A DNA stretch of 8,664 nt. It comes from Bacteroidales bacterium (GTDB lineage Bacteria; Bacteroidota; Bacteroidia; Bacteroidales; WCHB1-69). Positions 1 through 6,325 of the stretch are shown piece by piece. Both the position numbers and the translations under genes were made by a program. The notes below the pieces were generated by a model. That model worked only from the letters and a program-made list of their open reading frames with translations, was not told the DNA's origin and made no database searches. Position 1 is the stretch's first letter, and each line of letters starts with the position of its first letter. The stretch lies in the NCBI GenBank assembly GCA_031264975.1, contig JAISDH010000135.1, positions 1 to 8,664 on the forward strand, given 5' to 3'.

Positions 1-1662
1 CAGTTCGGCACGGGCATGCTCGCCTTTAAAGGCAGTCCGGGAAGTATGACCGTTTTATCTACCTATCAATTAGATTTGAGCCAAACCGTCCAACCTGCAT
101 TGTCATTCTGGTATTTCCACGATACAATCCCTTGCGAAGATTACACAGATGTGCGCATTACTATAGACGGAGGGACAACGTATAATACATTGTTCTCACT
201 CACCAAATACAACCCTGTATACGGCTGGCAGCAGTACAGCATGGACTTACCCGGCTATGCGGTTAATCAGTGTGTAATACTTGTCTTTGAAGCAATGGAG
301 AAATCGCGTAGTGGCGATGTTACCCAATATATAGACCGCATTCTTATCACCGCTAAACAGGATATAGCAATAACCGAAGTCTTAACCTCTCCGCTTGCCG
401 CCTGTGATTTGGGAAACAAGGAAGTAAAAGTAGTATTAAGCAACCTCACAGACCCAGTGCTGGATTTTACAACCACGCAAACAACGCTTACTTTGGAGAT
501 ACTTGAAACAGGGCAAATCTATAGTCACCTCTTAGATAGCGGTAGTTTAGGACGTTTTGCTTCCGATACAATAACGGTTGCAATAGGCGTGAACTTTACC
601 AAAGGAACTTATACTTTGAAGGCTTATTTTTCGTCGGTATTGGATGTAGACAGAATGAATGATACGCTTATAATACCGGTTGTAATCAACCCTGCCTTGT
701 CGGTAAGTGTTTATCCTGAATCCAGCCCTGCCAATTGTCTAACAGGAGAATTGGTAGTAAATCCAACCATAACCCTTTACAATACGGGCAACATGGATTT
801 GTCCAATATAAACATGATTCTACAGGTAGACACGGGAGAAAACAACACCGCCGTTTATGCACTGCTCAAAGAAACATATACAAATACTATCTTTGCAGGA
901 GATACCGCTACTTATATGTTTAACAGTTCCTATTCTGTTCCATGGAATGCACGCTATGACGTAAGGACATATGTTTATTTGTCGTGCGATTCTGCTATGG
1001 TTAACAGCACAAACATGGTGCAGGAATGTGTAGACATAAAGGATTTGCGCATTATAAGCATAGATAATCCATCTGCAACAGAGACAAAGGACGCTGTAGG
1101 AAGTTCTATTCAAGTAACAGCAACGCTAAACAACCGCAGCGATGGAGATATTTTCACAGATATACCTGTTAACGTTCGTATAACAAATTCGCAGGGAATA
1201 GAGCAAGAAACCTTTATGGAAATGCAAACTATAGGGGCGTCGGCTACAGTAAGTCATACCTTTAGCCGCTCTTACACCGTTCCCAATGATTCGGTATATT
1301 ACCTAAGCGTTTTTGTAAACAGTCAGGATAATTATCGCGATAATGACACCCTAACAATGAAACGCTATACAGAAAGCGTAGGCATAGAAACATGGAAAGA
1401 TGTAGAGGGATTTACCCTATCCCAAAACATCCCCAATCCTGCCAACAACCGCACGCGTATAGATTACAGCATACCGGAAGCAGGAGAGGTTGTTTTCAAT
1501 GTACACAGCGTTAGCGGACAACTATTATATTCACAAACCATAGAAGCAAACAACGGCAAACAAAGCCTTGAACTAAACACAAATGCTTTCGCCGCAGGAA
1601 TCTACTTCTATAGCATAGAATATAAAGGTCAACGGTTAGTTAAACGGATGATTGTACAATAA
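1..1662 (+). CDS. T9SS type A sorting domain-containing secreted protein, 5' truncated
   Basis: The frame is already open at base 1 (Q-F-G-T-G before the first ATG at 16), so the window edge cuts the gene and that ATG is probably internal. Residue numbers here count from it. Residues 1-112 read as a beta-sandwich of MAM or choice-of-anchor type (SFWYFHD, then DVRITIDGGTTY). Three similar Ig/CARDB-like domains follow at about 115-225, 228-337 and 338-447. The last ~77 residues (472-548) are a classical T9SS type A C-terminal domain: IPNPANNRTRIDYSIP, then GEVVFNVHSVSGQ, then GIYFYSIEYKGQRLVKRMIVQ. In Bacteroidota this domain directs export through the outer membrane by the Por/Spr machinery and is usually cleaved, leaving the protein attached to the surface or released. 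No catalytic domain is visible in the part present, so its activity is unknown; an enzyme or adhesin domain could lie upstream. The family call is firm, the function is not. Confidence 0.93.
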   Translation, partial: QFGTGMLAFKGSPGSMTVLSTYQLDLSQTVQPALSFWYFHDTIPCEDYTDVRITIDGGTTYNTLFSLTKYNPVYGWQQYSMDLPGYAVNQCVILVFEAMEKSRSGDVTQYIDRILITAKQDIAITEVLTSPLAACDLGNKEVKVVLSNLTDPVLDFTTTQTTLTLEILETGQIYSHLLDSGSLGRFASDTITVAIGVNFTKGTYTLKAYFSSVLDVDRMNDTLIIPVVINPALSVSVYPESSPANCLTGELVVNPTITLYNTGNMDLSNINMILQVDTGENNTAVYALLKETYTNTIFAGDTATYMFNSSYSVPWNARYDVRTYVYLSCDSAMVNSTNMVQECVDIKDLRIISIDNPSATETKDAVGSSIQVTATLNNRSDGDIFTDIPVNVRITNSQGIEQETFMEMQTIGASATVSHTFSRSYTVPNDSVYYLSVFVNSQDNYRDNDTLTMKRYTESVGIETWKDVEGFTLSQNIPNPANNRTRIDYSIPEAGEVVFNVHSVSGQLLYSQTIEANNGKQSLELNTNAFAAGIYFYSIEYKGQRLVKRMIVQ

Positions 1663-1695
1663 GGGAACACGATACACGGATGAATGAGTGAGTGA

Positions 1696-1728
1696 AGTTC
1701 GGCGTAAGATGATAACTTACGCCGAACT
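1696..1728 (+). terminator. Perfect 13-bp stem-loop just after the T9SS gene
   Basis: Bases 1696-1708 pair perfectly with 1716-1728 around a 7-nt loop, 33 nt after the stop codon. No T-run follows directly, so on its own it is not a standard intrinsic terminator. It may stabilise the mRNA 3' end or act together with the second hairpin at 1793. Confidence 0.55.
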
Positions 1729-1792
1729 CGCAAACTCGATTTACAAGAATTTCATTATTGTTTTTTTATTGGTTGAAAATTTTTTTTGATTT

Positions 1793-1826
1793 GGGCTGCT
1801 CTGTAAAAAAAGGGTAGCCCTTTTTT
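1793..1826 (+). terminator. Intrinsic terminator of the T9SS gene
   Basis: GGGCTGCTCT (1793-1802) pairs with AGGGTAGCCC (1811-1820) over 10 bp with two G-T wobbles. The loop is GTAAAAAA, and six T follow at 1821-1826. This GGGCT...AGCCC-T6 form is common for terminators in Bacteroidota. An alternative fold pairs the A-run 1806-1811 with the T-run 1821-1826 around GGG-TAG-CCC, which could also let it act on the opposite strand. Confidence 0.85.
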
Positions 1827-1841
1827 GTCTGAATCAGAATT

Positions 1842-1986
1842 AAAGGGCGAAGGCACGAAAGGGCGAAAGGATGAAGGGAACAAGGGACATGGAACAAGGG
1901 ACAAGGAAAGAGGGAAAAGGCACGAAAGGAAAAGAGAGGGAACAGGAGACAAGGAAAAAGGGCGAAGGCACGAAAGGGCGAAAGGA
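1842..1986. repeat. Purine-rich, mostly heptameric low-complexity block
   Basis: The + strand is almost entirely A/G with scattered C. The clearest stretch, 1880-1907, is four 7-bp units of form ACAAGGG / ACATGGA; elsewhere the period drifts to 8 or 9. A perfect 30-bp direct repeat occupies 1842-1871 and 1957-1986, and a partial third copy (GGCACGAAAGG) lies at 1919-1929. A 20-bp segment of the repeat (1848-1867 and 1963-1982) is present as an exact inverted copy at 2107-2126. Open frames here on the minus strand have extreme P/L/S/F composition and are not credible genes. Confidence 0.9.
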
Positions 1987-2049
1987 ATAAAGCACAAGTA
2001 AAAACGTCTCTACTTCTCCTCATGTCTATTAATCACCAATCATTATTTT

Positions 2050-2208
2050 CATGGCTTGCCTGCCTGTTGCATGTTGCTTGTTGCATGTGCTTGTTGCCAT
2101 CTTCCCTTCGCCCTTTCGTGCCTTCGTCCCTTCGCCCTTTTTCTTCATGGCTTGCCTGCTTGTTGCCTGTTGCTTGTTGCTTGTTGCCATCTTCCCTTCC
2201 CCCTTTCT
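2050..2208. repeat. Pyrimidine-rich duplicated heptamer block
   Basis: Two copies of one module, 2050-2118 and 2146-2208. Each starts with CATGGCT and TGCCTGC, continues with four or five NTGTTGC heptamers, and ends with CATCTTC and CCTTC-type units. In the first copy one unit is 6 bp (2085-2090), a one-base loss; the second copy keeps the 7-bp register. Between them, 2107-2126 is the exact reverse complement of 1848-1867, so this block belongs to the same repeat family as the purine block, in opposite orientation. Together with the two hairpins this accounts for most of the gap 1663-2278; I see no gene in it. Confidence 0.9.
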
Positions 2209-2228
2209 GTCGCTTTTTTATCAAAATG

Positions 2229-2260
2229 TTGGTATAATTCAAATTTTTCATGTACTTTTG
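2229..2260 (+). promoter_or_regulatory. Bacteroidota-type promoter of the tRNA-Arg gene
   Basis: TTG at 2229-2231 serves as the -33 element. A 21-nt spacer leads to TACTTTTG at 2253-2260, an exact match to the TAnnTTTG -7 element of Bacteroidota primary sigma factors. Transcription would start near 2266, about 13 nt before the mature tRNA. The same promoter may also feed the response regulator and trmD downstream, since no terminator is evident between them. Confidence 0.75.
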
Positions 2261-2278
2261 CAACCAAAATATAAAGAC

Positions 2279-2352
2279 GGCTCCGTAGCTCAATTGAATA
2301 GAGCATCTGACTTCGGATCAGAGGGTTGGGGGTTTGAATCCCTCCGGAGTCA
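2279..2352 (+). tRNA. tRNA-Arg(UCG)
   Basis: A complete cloverleaf. The acceptor stem pairs 2279-2285 with 2345-2351 (one G-T at 2-71). The D stem is GCTC/GAGC, the anticodon stem TCTGA/TCAGA, and the loop CTTCGGA gives anticodon TCG at 2313-2315, reading CGA. A 5-nt variable loop and a 5-bp T stem with loop TTTGAAT follow. The discriminator is A (2352), and CCA is not encoded. Bases 36-37 are G-G, the recognition feature of TrmD, whose gene lies about 750 bp downstream. Odd: the D loop reads AATTGAATA where AATTGGATA is usual (G19 to A at 2297), and the T loop has T instead of C at position 56 (2335). The two changes together replace the tertiary pair G19-C56 by A19-U56. The A15-U48 pair is intact, so the gene looks functional. 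Confidence 0.95.
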
Positions 2353-2403
2353 CTATTAAGATATTGTAATACGATTCTTTCATGCATAATTGTATTTAAA
2401 AAA

Positions 2404-3099
2404 ATGACGACAGAGGATAATAAAAGGATACGCATATTACTGGTAGATAATGACCCGAATATGCTTGAATTTATGAGCAACACGCTATTAAAGGGAAATT
2501 ATAACGTATACGCGACGTCAGACGGAAAAACGGCAATCCAACAGGCATTTAAATTAATTCCTCATCTAATCATGTTGGATATAATGACGCCCACCATAGG
2601 AGGAATAGCAATATGTAAGTATTTACGGGCTTATTCCACTTTTGAAAAGGTAACCATCGCTTTTCTATCCGACCAAAACGACGACCAGACCCAAATTACA
2701 GGACTTGACGCCGGAGGAGACGATTATATTGTAAAACCTGTAAGCTCCGATTTCTTTGTTGCAAAAGTCAGGTCTTTGTTGCGGAGGACGCTTTTGGTAA
2801 CGGATATTGACCCGGACGAAATACGACGCAAAAATATTATTATCAGCAAAGCAAATTATACGGTATTGTGTGGCGATAATTTGATACCATTGCCCCGTAA
2901 AGAGTTTGAACTCTTGTGTCTGTTAGCCGCCAAGCCAAACAGAGTGTTCCGAAGAGATGAAATATATGATGCAATATGGGGCGACGGAACTATTGTAGGA
3001 AACAGAACCATCGACGTACACGTAAGAAGGTTGAGAGCGCATATCGGCATTAACGACATAAAAACGATTAAAGGAGTGGGTTACAAATTTGAGGAATAA
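2404..3099 (+). CDS. OmpR/PhoB-type response regulator
   Basis: A 231-residue cytoplasmic DNA-binding regulator of a two-component system, normal length for the family. The receiver domain (about 9-120) has the acidic pocket D15/D17 in VDNDP, the phospho-acceptor D59 in MLDIMTP, S89 as the switch Ser/Thr, and K111 in VKP. The winged-helix output domain (about 140-231) shows RKEFELLCLLA, then NRTIDVHVRRLRAHIG as recognition helix, and the terminal hairpin TIKGVGYKFE. The resemblance is to RprY-type regulators of Bacteroidota, but I cannot assign an orthologue. No histidine kinase lies in the window. The gene starts 51 bp after the tRNA, with A-rich sequence and no Shine-Dalgarno before the ATG, and ends 6 bp before trmD, so the two are probably one transcript. 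Target genes cannot be inferred. Confidence 0.93.
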   Translation: MTTEDNKRIRILLVDNDPNMLEFMSNTLLKGNYNVYATSDGKTAIQQAFKLIPHLIMLDIMTPTIGGIAICKYLRAYSTFEKVTIAFLSDQNDDQTQITGLDAGGDDYIVKPVSSDFFVAKVRSLLRRTLLVTDIDPDEIRRKNIIISKANYTVLCGDNLIPLPRKEFELLCLLAAKPNRVFRRDEIYDAIWGDGTIVGNRTIDVHVRRLRAHIGINDIKTIKGVGYKFEE

Positions 3100-3105
3100 A
3101 AACAA

Positions 3106-3783
3106 ATGCACATAGATATATTGACCTTGTTCCCCCAAATGTATGAAGGTATCTTTGCTCATTCTATCTTGAAACGGGCAAGAGAGAAACAACTTTTTTC
3201 TGTTTATCTGCACGACATACGGGACTACAGCACGGACAAACACCGCAAAGTAGATGATTATCCATACGGCGGAGAACCGGGGATGGTTATGAAAATTGAA
3301 CCCATTGCGGCTTGTATTGAAAAACTGAAACAGGAACGGGATTATGACGAAGTGATTTTCCTGACGCCGGAAGGAGATACCTTTAATCAAACAATGGCGA
3401 ATACTTTATCGATGAAAAACACCATTCTATTGTTGTGCGGACATTATAAAGGAATCGATGAAAGGGTAAGAGAATTATTCATTACCAAAGAAATATCCAT
3501 TGGAAATTATGTATTGTCGGGGGGAGAATTACCGGCGGCTATACTCTGTGACGCAATTGTCCGTCTTATTCCGGGCGTTTTAAACGATGAAACTTCCGCC
3601 TTATCGGATTCGTTTCAATATGGACTCCTGTCTGCGCCTGTTTACACGCGTCCATACGACTTTAGAGGTCATACGGTTCCCGATATCTTGTTGTCGGGAA
3701 ACGAAAAAGCCATTACGGAATGGAAATTACAACAAGCCATGGAAAGAACTCGAAAAAATAGACCCGATATGCTCGAAGAGTAA
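3106..3783 (+). CDS. trmD: tRNA (guanine-N1-)-methyltransferase TrmD
   Basis: It transfers a methyl group from S-adenosylmethionine to N1 of G37 in tRNAs with G36-G37, preventing +1 frameshifting. The 225-residue length is close to that of other TrmD proteins. The N-terminus [29 protein letters not shown] (48-61), [12 protein letters not shown] (110-121) and [14 protein letters not shown] (131-144) are TrmD signatures; the last two belong to the trefoil knot that binds AdoMet. By motif alignment R153 and D168 correspond to the catalytic Arg154 and Asp169 of the Haemophilus enzyme. The C-terminal part has [19 protein letters not shown] and a helical tail that contacts tRNA. It follows the response regulator by 6 bp and precedes radA by 45 bp. 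The usual rpsP-rimM-trmD-rplS arrangement is absent. The leader is A-rich with no Shine-Dalgarno. Confidence 0.98.
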   Translation: MHIDILTLFPQMYEGIFAHSILKRAREKQLFSVYLHDIRDYSTDKHRKVDDYPYGGEPGMVMKIEPIAACIEKLKQERDYDEVIFLTPEGDTFNQTMANTLSMKNTILLLCGHYKGIDERVRELFITKEISIGNYVLSGGELPAAILCDAIVRLIPGVLNDETSALSDSFQYGLLSAPVYTRPYDFRGHTVPDILLSGNEKAITEWKLQQAMERTRKNRPDMLEE

Positions 3784-3828
3784 ATGAAAAGAGGACAAGA
3801 AACAGATTCATAAAACAATTACATAGCA

Positions 3829-5184
3829 ATGGCAAAATCAAAAACAATATATTACTGTCAAAATTGCGGGACACAATCGGCTACGTGGTTGGGGAAATGC
3901 AATAATTGCGGAGAGTGGAATACCTTTGTTGAAGAAATTATACAACATGGAACACAAAAAAACAAACAGGATTTGAGCGTTTTTCAAAGTGTTCCGCAAC
4001 TTATCTCCGAAATTTCCGACGCACCCATATCGCGCATAGATTCAGGGATAAATGAATTAAATCGAGTATTGGGGGGTGGTATTGTTGTTGGTTCTTTGGT
4101 TTTGTTGGGCGGAGACCCCGGTATTGGTAAATCCACGTTAATGTTGCAGGCGGCGCTGGCAATATCCAATGCAAAAGTATTGTATGTTTCCGGCGAAGAG
4201 AGCAGTATGCAAATTAAACTGCGCGCTTCCCGGCTATCTCAAAAGAACAACTTATGTTATATTGTCAACGAAGTGAACACGCAAACTATCTTCTCTCATA
4301 TCGATACGATTAAACCCCAACTTGTCATTATTGATTCGATACAGACGTTACAAACTTCTTCTTTGGAGTCGTCAGCCGGAACCGTTTCGCAAATACGAGA
4401 GACCGCCGCCGAATTACAGCGTTTTGCCAAACAAACCAACACCCCCGTTTTTTTAATCGGACATATAACCAAAGATGGGACGTTGGCGGGACCCAAGGTA
4501 TTAGAACATATCGTGGACGTAGTATTACAGTTTGAAGGAGACAGAAATCACGGTTATCGTCTTGTTCGGGCGACTAAAAACAGATTCGGTTCTATTGATG
4601 AAATCGGTATTTTTGAAATGATGCAATCAGGATTAAGGGAAGTGGATAATCCTTCGGAAATACTGATATCCCAAAGAGACGAAGACACAACCGGCGTTGC
4701 TATTGCCGCCACCATAGAAGGGTTGCGTCCCCTGTTGATTGAAGTACAGGCGCTGGTAACGCCCGCTATCTATGGCAATCCACAACGTTCTTCCACCGGT
4801 TTTGACTTGCGAAAATTAGGGATGTTGCTGGCGGTATTGGAAAAGAAGTGCGGACATAAATTTGGCGTTAAGGACGTTTTCTTTAATATCGCAGGCGGCA
4901 TCCGAACAGAAGACCCCGCTGTAGACCTCGCCATTATTGCCGCTTTACTGTCTTCCAGTCTTGACATTGCCATCAATACCAAAGATTGCTTTGTAGGAGA
5001 AATCAGTCTTTCCGGCGAAATTCGTCCCGTAAGCAGAATTGAACAACGTGTAAGCGAGGCGCAAAAGTTAGGATACAAACGTATCTTCATCCCTTCCAAT
5101 AATCCCAAACTTTCCGACAATAATCTTATCAAAGTAATCAGAATAAACAAAATCGAACACCTGCTCGCTAAATTGTTTACATAA
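3829..5184 (+). CDS. radA: DNA repair protein RadA (Sms)
   Basis: A RecA-like ATPase that drives branch migration and processes recombination intermediates. All parts are present in the 451-residue protein, a normal length: an N-terminal zinc finger with C10, C13, C24 and C27 (YCQNCG...GKCNNCGEW), Walker A GGDPGIGKST at 94-103, Walker B LVIIDS ending in D169, the RadA-specific KNRFG motif at 250-254, and a C-terminal Lon-protease-like domain (about 285-451, with GGIRTEDPAVDLAI and GEISLSGEIRPV). In RadA this last domain is a hexamer scaffold, not a protease. The gene lies 45 bp after trmD on the same strand, probably co-transcribed or served by an internal promoter that I could not identify. 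No clear hairpin terminator follows; a heptamer array begins 7 bp after the stop. Confidence 0.98.
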   Translation: MAKSKTIYYCQNCGTQSATWLGKCNNCGEWNTFVEEIIQHGTQKNKQDLSVFQSVPQLISEISDAPISRIDSGINELNRVLGGGIVVGSLVLLGGDPGIGKSTLMLQAALAISNAKVLYVSGEESSMQIKLRASRLSQKNNLCYIVNEVNTQTIFSHIDTIKPQLVIIDSIQTLQTSSLESSAGTVSQIRETAAELQRFAKQTNTPVFLIGHITKDGTLAGPKVLEHIVDVVLQFEGDRNHGYRLVRATKNRFGSIDEIGIFEMMQSGLREVDNPSEILISQRDEDTTGVAIAATIEGLRPLLIEVQALVTPAIYGNPQRSSTGFDLRKLGMLLAVLEKKCGHKFGVKDVFFNIAGGIRTEDPAVDLAIIAALLSSSLDIAINTKDCFVGEISLSGEIRPVSRIEQRVSEAQKLGYKRIFIPSNNPKLSDNNLIKVIRINKIEHLLAKLFT

Positions 5185-5190
5185 AACGTA

Positions 5191-5239
5191 GATGAATGAT
5201 TAACGATGAATGATGAATGATTAGTGGTGAATGGTTAAT
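5191..5239. repeat. Seven tandem heptamers (GATGAAT-like) after radA
   Basis: Forty-nine bases split exactly into seven 7-bp units: GATGAAT three times, plus GATTAAC, GATTAGT, GGTGAAT and GGTTAAT, with no indel. A further exact heptamer pair (GACGCCT twice) sits at 5303-5316, and the pyrimidine-rich stretch between them also shows a loose 7-bp rhythm. Confidence 0.9.
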
Positions 5240-5454
5240 TATTGTTTCCTTTTCCATTTTATCTCTTCTCTCTTTCGTTCCTTTGCCTTACTTCTTAAAT
5301 CCGACGCCTGACGCCTTATATTTTCTTTTCTCCGAATCATCATTTTCAGGATAAAATAATGAGCGAGATTAAAACTTATTCATTCATTTACCTGTTTACT
5401 CCTCTATTATGCAAAAAGGATAATATGATTAAATATATCTATCAAAAAAAATTA

Positions 5455-5462
5455 TACATTTG
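5455..5462 (+). promoter_or_regulatory. Isolated TAnnTTTG -7 element
   Basis: TACATTTG followed by C fits the Bacteroidota -7 consensus exactly. No TTG lies at the proper distance upstream, and the region is AT-rich enough to give chance matches. If real, it would transcribe toward the 33-codon frame at 5599 and the 42-bp array. Confidence 0.25.
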
Positions 5463-5598
5463 CAAAATAATATAACTATAGAATATCTATTTATATTTTA
5501 ATCATCAAACAGTATGGGCTTGAAATGAATAAAATTAGAAAACAATAGATTATATTTTCCTATTTTTATAGAGTGGAAGAATTATATACATATTTTGT

Positions 5599-5700
5599 AT
5601 GCAGAAAACTTTATTTTTCCTTCTTCCTTATATTTTATTTCTTTCAATTCTATTTATTTTTTTATATCTGAAAACATATATATGTCTAAAAATAAAATGA
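5599..5700 (+). CDS. Possible 33-residue single-pass membrane peptide
   Basis: The frame starts with ATG and ends with TGA. After the short head MQKT come about 20 hydrophobic residues (L/F/I/Y-rich, one proline at 10), then a basic tail KTYICLKIK. This layout resembles small membrane peptides such as type I toxin-antitoxin toxins, but T-rich DNA readily produces hydrophobic codons by chance. The only purine-rich leader (GTGGAAGA, about 5573-5580) is some 20 nt upstream, too far for a normal ribosome site. I found no supporting antisense gene. Confidence 0.2.
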   Translation: MQKTLFFLLPYILFLSILFIFLYLKTYICLKIK

Positions 5701-5751
5701 TATAGACACAAGAACAAATTAATTCAGACTTTTCTTTTCAGATTTATAGAT

Positions 5752-6144
5752 ATGATTCCTTTCTGTTTGATAAAACTATTTAAAAATACCAAAACCAATG
5801 CGTTGGTTTTGGTAAAATCAATTGGAAAAACGAAAACCAACGCGTTGGTTTTGGCAAAACCAATTGGAAAAACGAAAACCAACGTGTTGGTTTTGACAAA
5901 ATCAATTGGAAAAACGAAAACCAACGCATTGATTTTGGCAAAACCAATTGAAAATACAAAAACCAACTCGTTGGTTTTAGCAAAACCATTTAGAAATATA
6001 AAAATCAATATGTTGAGTTTGGCAAAACTACTTGGAAATATAAAGACTAACAAATTTATTTTTGTAAAAATAATTATAAATATAAAAATAGATTATTTTA
6101 TTTTTGTAAAATCAATAAATCACATATTATTTAATCAAATTTAA
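5752..6144 (+). CDS. Doubtful 130-residue repeat protein over the 42-bp array
   Basis: A frame starting with ATG would encode a short head (MIPFCLIKLFKN), then eight 14-residue repeats modelled on TKTNALVLAKPIGK, drifting to I/F/Y/N-rich units, and a short tail. It has no signal peptide, recognised domain or ribosome site. The minus strand is open across the same stretch in two frames. Between units 2 and 3 all three base differences are transitions and all change the amino acid, whichever of the two main open frames is read. That is not what selection on a protein would give. I consider the openness a by-product of a 42-bp (14-codon) period lacking stop codons. Confidence 0.2.
   Translation: MIPFCLIKLFKNTKTNALVLVKSIGKTKTNALVLAKPIGKTKTNVLVLTKSIGKTKTNALILAKPIENTKTNSLVLAKPFRNIKINMLSLAKLLGNIKTNKFIFVKIIINIKIDYFIFVKSINHILFNQI
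5791..6126. repeat. Eight 42-bp tandem units with nested palindromes
   Basis: Units begin at 5791, 5833, 5875, 5917, 5959, 6001, 6043 and 6085, all exactly 42 bp apart. Units 1-5 are close copies; 6-8 become progressively AT-rich and diverged. In unit 2 three dyads overlap: AAAACCAACGCGTTGGTTTT (5833-5852, a perfect 20-bp palindrome), TTGGTTTTGGCAAAACCAA (5845-5863, 9-bp arms around one base) and CCAATTGG (5860-5867). Other units carry one or two mismatches in the first palindrome. No spacer variability, so it is not a CRISPR array. Confidence 0.95.
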
Positions 6145-6325
6145 TTATATATATTAATAAGAAAATTTAATATATTATAAGTACGCAAACTATCTATTAT
6201 TAATTTAGGAAGACTTAGTATAGTAACAATTCATTCGAATAATGTTGCATTACCTGCATTAGATATTTTTGGAAAGAAAGCATTTAATATACTTATAAAC
6301 ACCAAAAACATTTTCTATGAATAAG
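6127..6325. other. AT-rich stretch between two arrays
   Basis: No confident gene. One frame without a usual start codon runs from 6181 to a stop at 6322-6324 (47 codons, with the protein-like stretch NNVALPALDIFGKKAFNILI) and could be a remnant of a lost gene or chance. No terminator hairpin was found. Confidence 0.5.

Larger units (their letters stand above)
5240..5790. other. AT-rich gene-free stretch
   Basis: Very AT-rich DNA with long A and T runs, unlike the flanking genes. It contains the GACGCCT pair at 5303-5316, one isolated promoter-like -7 element and two tiny reading frames: 38 codons at 5359-5475, and 33 codons at 5599-5700 (described separately). No frame of normal gene size is credible. 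Possible readings are a decayed gene, a site of past insertion, or horizontally acquired DNA; the sequence alone does not decide. Confidence 0.6.

Noticed and set aside
16..18. ATG as the true start of the T9SS protein
   Set aside because: The frame is open from base 1 and the sequence at this point is already inside a beta-sandwich domain, with no signal peptide, which an exported T9SS cargo needs.
1755..2293. Several 70-112 codon frames on both strands in the gap before the tRNA
   Set aside because: Extreme P/L/S/F or K/R/G/Q composition dictated by purine/pyrimidine-rich repeats; they overlap each other and the terminator, and one runs into the tRNA.
5359..5475. 38-codon frame with AGGA 7 nt before its ATG
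   Set aside because: No recognisable domain, AT-driven K/I/Y composition, and Shine-Dalgarno-like sequences carry little weight in Bacteroidota. Too weak to list as a gene.
5724..6053. Minus-strand frame of 109 codons over the 42-bp array
   Set aside because: Mirror image of the palindromic units (repeat FAKTNALVFVFPIG); a 42-bp period without stops keeps several frames open on both strands. Unit differences are not biased to synonymous sites.
5791..6126. CRISPR array
   Set aside because: Units are contiguous 42-bp repeats that diverge gradually; there are no unique spacers of constant length between identical repeats, and no cas gene nearby.
5791..6126. Intrinsic DNA bend from phased A-tracts
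   Set aside because: A and T runs within a unit are spaced about 6-7 and 16 bp rather than about 10.5, so they would not add up to a planar curve.
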